A stretch of DNA of 64,000 bases from Bacteroidota bacterium (GTDB lineage Bacteria; Bacteroidota; Ignavibacteria; Ignavibacteriales; Ignavibacteriaceae), in assembly GCA_021777835.1 (NCBI GenBank), contig JAJYDC010000010.1, positions 36,641 to 100,640 on the forward strand, in the 5' to 3' direction. Shown in pieces: positions 59,411 through 64,000 of the stretch; the stretch's first letter is position 1, and each line of letters opens with the position of its first letter. The position numbers were made by a program, and so were the translations under genes. The notes under the pieces are model-generated. The model was not told the DNA's origin, ran no database searches, and saw nothing but the letters and a program-made list of their open reading frames with translations.

Positions 59411-61859
59411 GCTTTTCCTCCAATAAAAAATTTAATTTGAATGAGCATCCCCCTGACGGGTTGTTCTGAATTTCAAGCTTGCCGTGATGAGCATTCATTA
59501 TTTGCTGAACAAGCGCCAATCCGATTCCGCTGCCGGGAATGTTTTTACGCCTTGTCTCTTCGGTACGAAAATACGGTTCAGTTATAAAGCAGATCTCTTC
59601 TTCAGAAATAGCCGGACCATTATTTTCAAATTTCAAAGCTAAATAACCGTTTTCTCTGTACATAGATATAATAATCTTTTTGGGCTCGATAGAAAATTTC
59701 AAACCGTTGGATAAAATATTTATTATGGAGCTCATTACGGCATCTTTATCTGCACTTATTGAAAATTCTTCAGTGCATACATTTATTTCAATTGTACATT
59801 TTTCCATCTTTAATTGATAAGACATCAATCTAAGAGCTTGACTTAACATAGTCTTTATGTCAATTTCTGAAAAATGATATTCTTTAATGCCGCGTTCAAT
59901 CTTTGAAAGATCAAGAACATTCTCGATCAATCTTCCCAGTCTATCACACTCACCGGCTATTATTTCAAGATATTCTTCAGATTCTTCTGCAGTATAATTT
60001 TTTCTCAACTGAAGCAGTTCTGAGAACATCTTTATCGAGGTAAGCGGAGTTTTTAGTTCATGTGAGACGGAAGAAATAAAGAATGATTTCAGCCGGTTCA
60101 ACTCTTCGAATTTTTCTTTTATAAGCTGCTCTTGAATTAACTTTTCTTGAATGATTATTCTCTCAAGAGCAAAGCCTGCTTGAAGGCTCACCTCTAAAAG
60201 TAAATCAACATCTACCATTGAGAATTTTTGTCCGGATTTAATTTCCCCCAGGACCAAAAACCCTAAAAGACCGGCATTTGCAGATTTAATGGGAAGGACT
60301 AAGGCAATCCCCCATCTTTGGAAAACACGGTTATCTGCTATTTCTAATATTACTGAAGAATCAACCTTATCCGGAAGCGCTACAGGAAGGTTTAATTCAG
60401 ATTTTAATTCTTTTTGATTGAGATAAATACTGCGTCCTTCGAGCAAATCAAAATTATTGTGAGCAACTAAAGTAATCCTGCTCTTTATGAGATCGAAGTC
60501 AAAAAATCCTATTTTTGTCACAGGTAAAAGATTATTAATTTGTTCGACTATTTTTGTTGTTAGCATTTTTTTTGTATTACTGTCTTTTACCTCATTAAAG
60601 AATTTCTTTAAGGCTTCCCTGAAATCGTATTGAACTCTGAAAAATTTCCTATCAACAATCTTTTGAACTTTATTCTTCGCCGGCTGAAATAACAATGCGA
60701 TTATAATTGCGGATACAGAACTGATTGTATATTCGTTTATATTCTGGACAAGATTTGTTACGACGAATATTAAAGCAATATAGACTAGAAGGAGTCCCCC
60801 TATAACAGCAAAATAAATTACGCTTCTTTTAATAATTAGATCTATATCAAGCAAGTGGTATCTAAGGATTGCAATAGAAAAAGTTACCGGAACGGTCAAC
60901 ATCATTAGTAAAACAAATTCTTCTGGTATGAGACCGTAGGAAGTAAATGCTTGAGGCACTACCCAAAGCAAAGCGAAACCAAGCGGTCCTATTATTAATC
61001 CCAGAAGAACCCAACGCAATTTTTTCTTTTCTGACTCTTTGCGGGTAGTTTTATATGAATGTAAAAAAACCATTAACCCGGAAATAATGCAAGCTACTGT
61101 TAAGAACCTGCAACAATTAAAAAACGTAAGATATAATTGAATCGACCTTGATGTTATAAAGCTGGTCGAGAATAAAAAAACGGCAAAGGAAGAGACCCCT
61201 AGCAACCCTGCTGTTAAATATGAGGCGTATAAAAAGTTTTTATTAACCATTGTTTCTTTGTGTGGGAAAACAAGCGCAAAATGAAGAAAAAACACCGGGG
61301 ACAGCGTATATGCAATTGAAAACAAAAACCGGAGAACATATCCCAACCCTAAATGTGTAAAAGCATAATTCCCCCAGGTAGTAGTTACAATTACTGCTGT
61401 ACCAATTGTGACCCAGTGAAATAGCCTGGCAGATTCTTCCGCCGGTTTTTTAATTAAAACAAATATTCCGGATAAAAAGAAAAGAAATCCTGTAACTGAA
61501 TCTATAATAATATAAAATGTAGAATAAAATTTTATCGGCTTTAACCATATTTCTAATGGTAACCCGGATTTGAAATAATTTATTTTTATACTTTGGCTTT
61601 GATGAATCCCGTCTAAGTAAACTTCAATTTCTTCTTCCGATGAAAATTTATAATTATCAATCGATATAACAGTATCACCTGCTTGAGGTACAGAATCATT
61701 TCTATATACTTCTTTTATTACTAGTACTGAGCCAGAAGATTTGAATTTTATTGGTAAGTCAATTTTGAGAGCAGTATGATATATTCCCACTGCGCAGAAT
61801 ATAAGAATAATTCCGTCAATAGCTAGGATGGAGTGCAATGAATTAAAAAACCTTTGCAA
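59388..61859 (-). CDS. Polytopic sensor histidine kinase: PDZ-like, about eight helices, GAF, HisKA, HATPase
   Basis: 823 residues, apparently from a TTG (61859); no better ATG is near, so the start is uncertain. After one helix (about 11-30) comes a periplasmic PDZ-like domain (about 35-105: SVLVIKEVYRNDSVPQAGDT VISIDNYKF). Seven or more helices follow (about 110-395), as in ComP-type kinases. A GAF-like domain (about 420-570) precedes the HisKA H-box SVSHELKTPLTSIKMF and an ATPase domain with N-box IINILSNGLKF, ENNGPAIS and GSGIGLALVQQIM. It overlaps the regulator gene by 23 bases, so they form one transcript. Known PhoR kinases carry PAS, not this PDZ-helix module, so if the regulon senses phosphate the input differs. 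Confidence 0.9.
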   Translation of the reverse strand: MQRFFNSLHSILAIDGIILIFCAVGIYHTALKIDLPIKFKSSGSVLVIKEVYRNDSVPQAGDTVISIDNYKFSSEEEIEVYLDGIHQSQSIKINYFKSGLPLEIWLKPIKFYSTFYIIIDSVTGFLFFLSGIFVLIKKPAEESARLFHWVTIGTAVIVTTTWGNYAFTHLGLGYVLRFLFSIAYTLSPVFFLHFALVFPHKETMVNKNFLYASYLTAGLLGVSSFAVFLFSTSFITSRSIQLYLTFFNCCRFLTVACIISGLMVFLHSYKTTRKESEKKKLRWVLLGLIIGPLGFALLWVVPQAFTSYGLIPEEFVLLMMLTVPVTFSIAILRYHLLDIDLIIKRSVIYFAVIGGLLLVYIALIFVVTNLVQNINEYTISSVSAIIIALLFQPAKNKVQKIVDRKFFRVQYDFREALKKFFNEVKDSNTKKMLTTKIVEQINNLLPVTKIGFFDFDLIKSRITLVAHNNFDLLEGRSIYLNQKELKSELNLPVALPDKVDSSVILEIADNRVFQRWGIALVLPIKSANAGLLGFLVLGEIKSGQKFSMVDVDLLLEVSLQAGFALERIIIQEKLIQEQLIKEKFEELNRLKSFFISSVSHELKTPLTSIKMFSELLQLRKNYTAEESEEYLEIIAGECDRLGRLIENVLDLSKIERGIKEYHFSEIDIKTMLSQALRLMSYQLKMEKCTIEINVCTEEFSISADKDAVMSSIINILSNGLKFSIEPKKIIISMYRENGYLALKFENNGPAISEEEICFITEPYFRTEETRRKNIPGSGIGLALVQQIMNAHHGKLEIQNNPSGGCSFKLNFLLEEKHETNFDN

Positions 61860-62268
61860 TTCAGTACCCCAATTAATATATTTAATTTTACTTATTTACC
61901 GAATCACATTGACCGTAAATAACATAGTCAAAAAGAAAAAGAATTGCAATTAAAATTTTAAATTATAACATAAAAAAGAGGCTTTGGAATTATTTCATTA
62001 TTATCCAACATGAACAATTAATAATATAAACATTTATTCTTCTGTAAAAATAGTAAAGCAGGGTGTCCCATTAAAATATAGAGTAATCCTTGAAGATTTT
62101 ATTTATTTCTAATATTATAATTTAATTATATTAGTCCAGTAAAATCGGATAAACAAAGAGCCTCCAAATGACATTATGTGTCATCGCTAATATTGAAATA
62201 CTTTTCTGAAAGCTATTACTAATACTCAATCAATTATTCAGAATTAAATTGAAGGAACAATTATAAAA
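61860..62268. other. Divergent gap with the right copy of the direct repeat
   Basis: 409 bases. They contain the promoters of the kinase/regulator transcript and the oxidoreductase gene. A GTAAA/GTCAA pair at 61915-61931 recalls the Pho-like repeat but has a 12-base period and only two units. The repeat at 62074-62210 fills much of the rest; GGGTGTCCCA at 62061-62070, just left of it, looks like a possible element end. Confidence 0.5.
62074..62210 (+). repeat. Right copy of the diverged direct repeat of about 140 bases
   Basis: It begins with the same 31 bases as the left copy (TATAGAGTAATCCTTGAAG from 62077) and stays alignable to about 62210 (AATATTGAAATACTTTTCTG). It has the same orientation as 52822-52960. 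It has an in-frame stop where the left copy reads through, so it is not coding. Confidence 0.75.
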
Positions 62269-63270
62269 ATGGATAATTCACAAAAAATAAAATGGGGTAT
62301 AATTGGTGCCGGAATCATTGCCGGAAAAATGGCTGATGCTCTAAGGATATCTCCAAATTCTCAATTATACGCCGTAGCATCCCAAACACCTTCTAAGGCT
62401 AGAATGTTTGCGGATAAATATGGAATTGATAAGGCTTATACCTACAAAGAAATTGTAAGCAGCAGAGAAATAGATGTAATTTATGTTGCTACTACTCATA
62501 ATTTTCATTTCGAGAATGCGAAATTGGCTTTGGAACATGGCAAGCATGTACTAATCGAAAAACCATTCACCGTAAATGCAGATGAAGCCCGCGAACTAGT
62601 TCGAATCGCACGTGAAAAGAATCTTTTTTTAATGGAAGCAATTTGGGTCAGATTTTTACCAAGCCTGAAATTATTGAAAGGCAAACTTAAGAATCATGAA
62701 ATTGGTGAAGTAAAATTATTTAATGTTTCTTTTGGCGGATTTGTTAGTCCGGACTATGAAAAGAGGCTCAAGGATCCGTTATTAGCAGGGGGAGTTACTT
62801 TAGATATGGGAATTTACCCCATTTCCTTTGTCTGCTATTTACTTGATGAACTCCCAATAGATATAAAATCTATGACGCGATTCAGTGATGGGGGAGTAGA
62901 TGAAATATCTAATTATATGTTTCGATTTCCATCCGGATGCTTTGCTAATATATCAACAAGTTTTAATCTGAAAATGAGAAATGAGGCAAAGATTTATGGT
63001 ATGAAGGGATTTATAGAATTTCCTGAATTTCAAGCAGGAGAGCATTTTACCATCTTTAAACACTTAGGCACTAACAATATAAAAGGTACAATTGAGGTCA
63101 TTGAAAAAAATCATAGTAATGGATTTATTTATCAAGTGGAAGAAGTTACTCGCTGTATACGGGAAGGAAAACTGGAAAGTAAGATTATACCATTGAATGA
63201 AACAATAGCCATTATGGAAGTAATGGACAAAATGAGATCCGAGTGGGGCTTTAAATATCCTTTCGAATAA
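62269..63270 (+). CDS. Gfo/Idh/MocA-family NAD(P)-dependent oxidoreductase
   Basis: 333 residues. The N-terminal Rossmann fold has KWGIIGAGIIAGKMADAL (GxGxxA-type dinucleotide motif) and ends in the family signature HVLIEKPFTVNADEARELV (EKP lysine). The C-terminal alpha/beta domain has the substrate-side block LLAGGVTLDMGIYPISFVCY (GG..D.G.Y). It resembles the dihydrodiol dehydrogenase/glucose-fructose oxidoreductase-like branch that acts on sugars or related polyols. No signal peptide, so cytoplasmic. AAGGAA lies upstream of the ATG. It is just right of the direct repeat and converges with the next gene. The substrate cannot be told from sequence; sugar use is plausible beside the glycan locus. 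Confidence 0.9.
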   Translation: MDNSQKIKWGIIGAGIIAGKMADALRISPNSQLYAVASQTPSKARMFADKYGIDKAYTYKEIVSSREIDVIYVATTHNFHFENAKLALEHGKHVLIEKPFTVNADEARELVRIAREKNLFLMEAIWVRFLPSLKLLKGKLKNHEIGEVKLFNVSFGGFVSPDYEKRLKDPLLAGGVTLDMGIYPISFVCYLLDELPIDIKSMTRFSDGGVDEISNYMFRFPSGCFANISTSFNLKMRNEAKIYGMKGFIEFPEFQAGEHFTIFKHLGTNNIKGTIEVIEKNHSNGFIYQVEEVTRCIREGKLESKIIPLNETIAIMEVMDKMRSEWGFKYPFE

Positions 63271-63315
63271 ATTCAAAACTCAAATTAAGCACCGCAACAT
63301 TCTGAACTCTTAATA

Positions 63316-64000
63316 TTATTTTGCTCTTAAATATTGTTTCGGAAAATTTTCCAACTCAACATTTAGTTTCTTAGCCGCGTGTAAAGCCCAATAGGGATCC
63401 CGCAGCATTTCTCTTGCTAAAAAGACAAAATCTGCCTGGTCCGTCTTGATTATTTGATCTGCCTGTTCTGCTGTTGTAATAAATCCAACCCCTCCTGTAA
63501 GAATATTTGCTTCCTTTTTAATTCTTTGTGAGAATGGAATTTGGTAACCCGGACCTACGGGAATTTTAGCGTTCGAAACATTTCCGCCGCTTGAACAATC
63601 AATTAAATCAACGGCAACATCTTTTAGCCACTTTACTAATTGGACAGATTGATCAATATCCCAGCCACCATCGACCCAATCACTTGCTGAAATTCTTACA
63701 AACAACGGCGTTGCATCCGGAATGACTTCTCTAACGGATTTTGCTATCTCGATTGCAATGCGGCATCTGTTCTCAAGACTTCCGCCATAGTTATCCTTCC
63801 TATGATTTGATATTGGAGATAAGAATTCGTGTACCAAATAACCGTGTGCAAAATGTAATTCAATTATTTCAAAACCAGCATCAATACTTCTTTTTGCTGC
63901 TTCACGGAATTGATCAATAATATCCTTAATATCTTTATAATCCATTTCTTTAGGATTAGGATAGTCATCTCCAAATTGTATAGCGCTTGGAGCCAATGTC
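63316..64000 (-). CDS. Old Yellow Enzyme-family NADH:flavin oxidoreductase (5' part beyond window)
   Basis: The gene enters from the right edge; 228 codons are present, the C-terminal two-thirds. The visible frame continues past 63996 with no start codon needed. It shows the YqjM-type OYE block IELHFAHGYLVHEFLSPISN (substrate His pair region), RKDNYGGSLENRCR, VRISASDWVDGGWD, NILTGGVGFITTAEQADQI and DFVFLAREMLRDPYW, which includes the FMN phosphate-binding region. Known activity: FMN-dependent reduction of activated C=C bonds, physiological role usually oxidative-stress or xenobiotic response. It converges on the oxidoreductase gene with a 45-base gap. Nothing odd was noticed in the part seen. 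Confidence 0.92.
   Translation of the reverse strand, partial: TLAPSAIQFGDDYPNPKEMDYKDIKDIIDQFREAAKRSIDAGFEIIELHFAHGYLVHEFLSPISNHRKDNYGGSLENRCRIAIEIAKSVREVIPDATPLFVRISASDWVDGGWDIDQSVQLVKWLKDVAVDLIDCSSGGNVSNAKIPVGPGYQIPFSQRIKKEANILTGGVGFITTAEQADQIIKTDQADFVFLAREMLRDPYWALHAAKKLNVELENFPKQYLRAK

Noticed and set aside
61915..61931. A GTAAA/GTCAA pair upstream of the kinase gene as a fourth Pho-like box (autoregulation)
   Set aside because: Only two units and a 12-base rather than 11-base period; a chance match is likely at this base composition.
62061..62070. GGGTGTCCCA next to the right direct repeat as an insertion-sequence end
   Set aside because: No matching inverted end and no transposase fragment was found; the left repeat copy lacks it.
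1..64000. CRISPR arrays, tRNA or rRNA genes, phage or toxin-antitoxin genes
   Set aside because: No regularly spaced repeats, no tRNA-like cloverleaf or T-loop signature and no such protein families were noticed on either strand.

Overview
The window looks like chromosome of an AT-rich, non-model Bacteroidota/Chlorobi-group bacterium, most likely class Ignavibacteria (Melioribacter/Ignavibacterium-like). The main clue is a set of six secreted proteins ending in a C-terminal sorting domain of the NYPNPFNP...SGIYFYR...KKMILLK type (type IX secretion). Such domains, a TonB-dependent receptor, group 4 hydrogenase genes and curli genes together fit that lineage. The assignment is inference; no rRNA or tRNA gene was seen.

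Layout. (1) 1-4008, minus: start of a group 4 [NiFe]-hydrogenase (Hyf/Hyc-like) membrane-arm operon, hyfB-hyfC-hyfE, led by a gene fusing a helix-turn-helix to a PTS EIIA domain. (2) 4009-5025: about 1 kb without a convincing gene. (3) 5026-11650, plus: a curli locus, csgE-csgF-csgG, a 343-base leader with strong RNA hairpins, a long curlin csgA, csgB, a CsgC/CsgH-like gene and a beta-propeller lipoprotein. CsgG carries an extra C-terminal, barrel-like domain. (4) 12043-12534: a small membrane protein. (5) 12628-52817: a large glycan-use locus, probably for laminarin or a related beta-1,3-glucan. It holds GH92, GH3 (two), GH16 (two), GH5 (two) and a GH36/clan-D-like enzyme, a CBM9-like/DUF5916 outer-membrane protein, a SurA-like foldase, a sodium:sugar symporter, a modular surface glycan-binding protein, a TonB-dependent receptor, a 1039-residue calcium-loop protein, a PorV-like barrel and a surface beta-propeller. 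At its centre (28532-32878) sits a sensor cassette: a membrane-tethered sugar-type solute-binding protein without any ABC permease, a histidine kinase and an NtrC-family sigma-54 activator. No SusD homologue is present. (6) 52822-62210: a cassette bracketed by two diverged direct repeats of about 140 bases. It holds a surface 5'-nucleotidase, an endonuclease/exonuclease/phosphatase (EEP) domain fused to an Omp85 barrel, a small secreted protein, a small outer-membrane barrel and a two-component system. Three of its promoters carry a triple TTnACA-type direct repeat with an 11-base period, the architecture of PhoP/PhoB boxes, so I read it as a phosphate-scavenging regulon. (7) 62269-64000: a Gfo/Idh/MocA oxidoreductase and a truncated Old Yellow Enzyme gene.

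How the parts fit: extracellular GH16/GH5/GH3 enzymes anchored by type IX secretion would cut beta-glucan at the surface; the TonB receptor and its partners would import oligosaccharides; the periplasmic GH3 and the symporter would finish the job; and the tethered binding protein would report sugar to the kinase and sigma-54 activator. The phosphate cassette would release phosphate from nucleotides, nucleic acids or phosphodiesters at the cell surface. The most novel items are the EEP-Omp85 fusion with its Pho-box regulon, the sensor cassette, the CsgG-barrel fusion and the structured RNA ahead of csgA.
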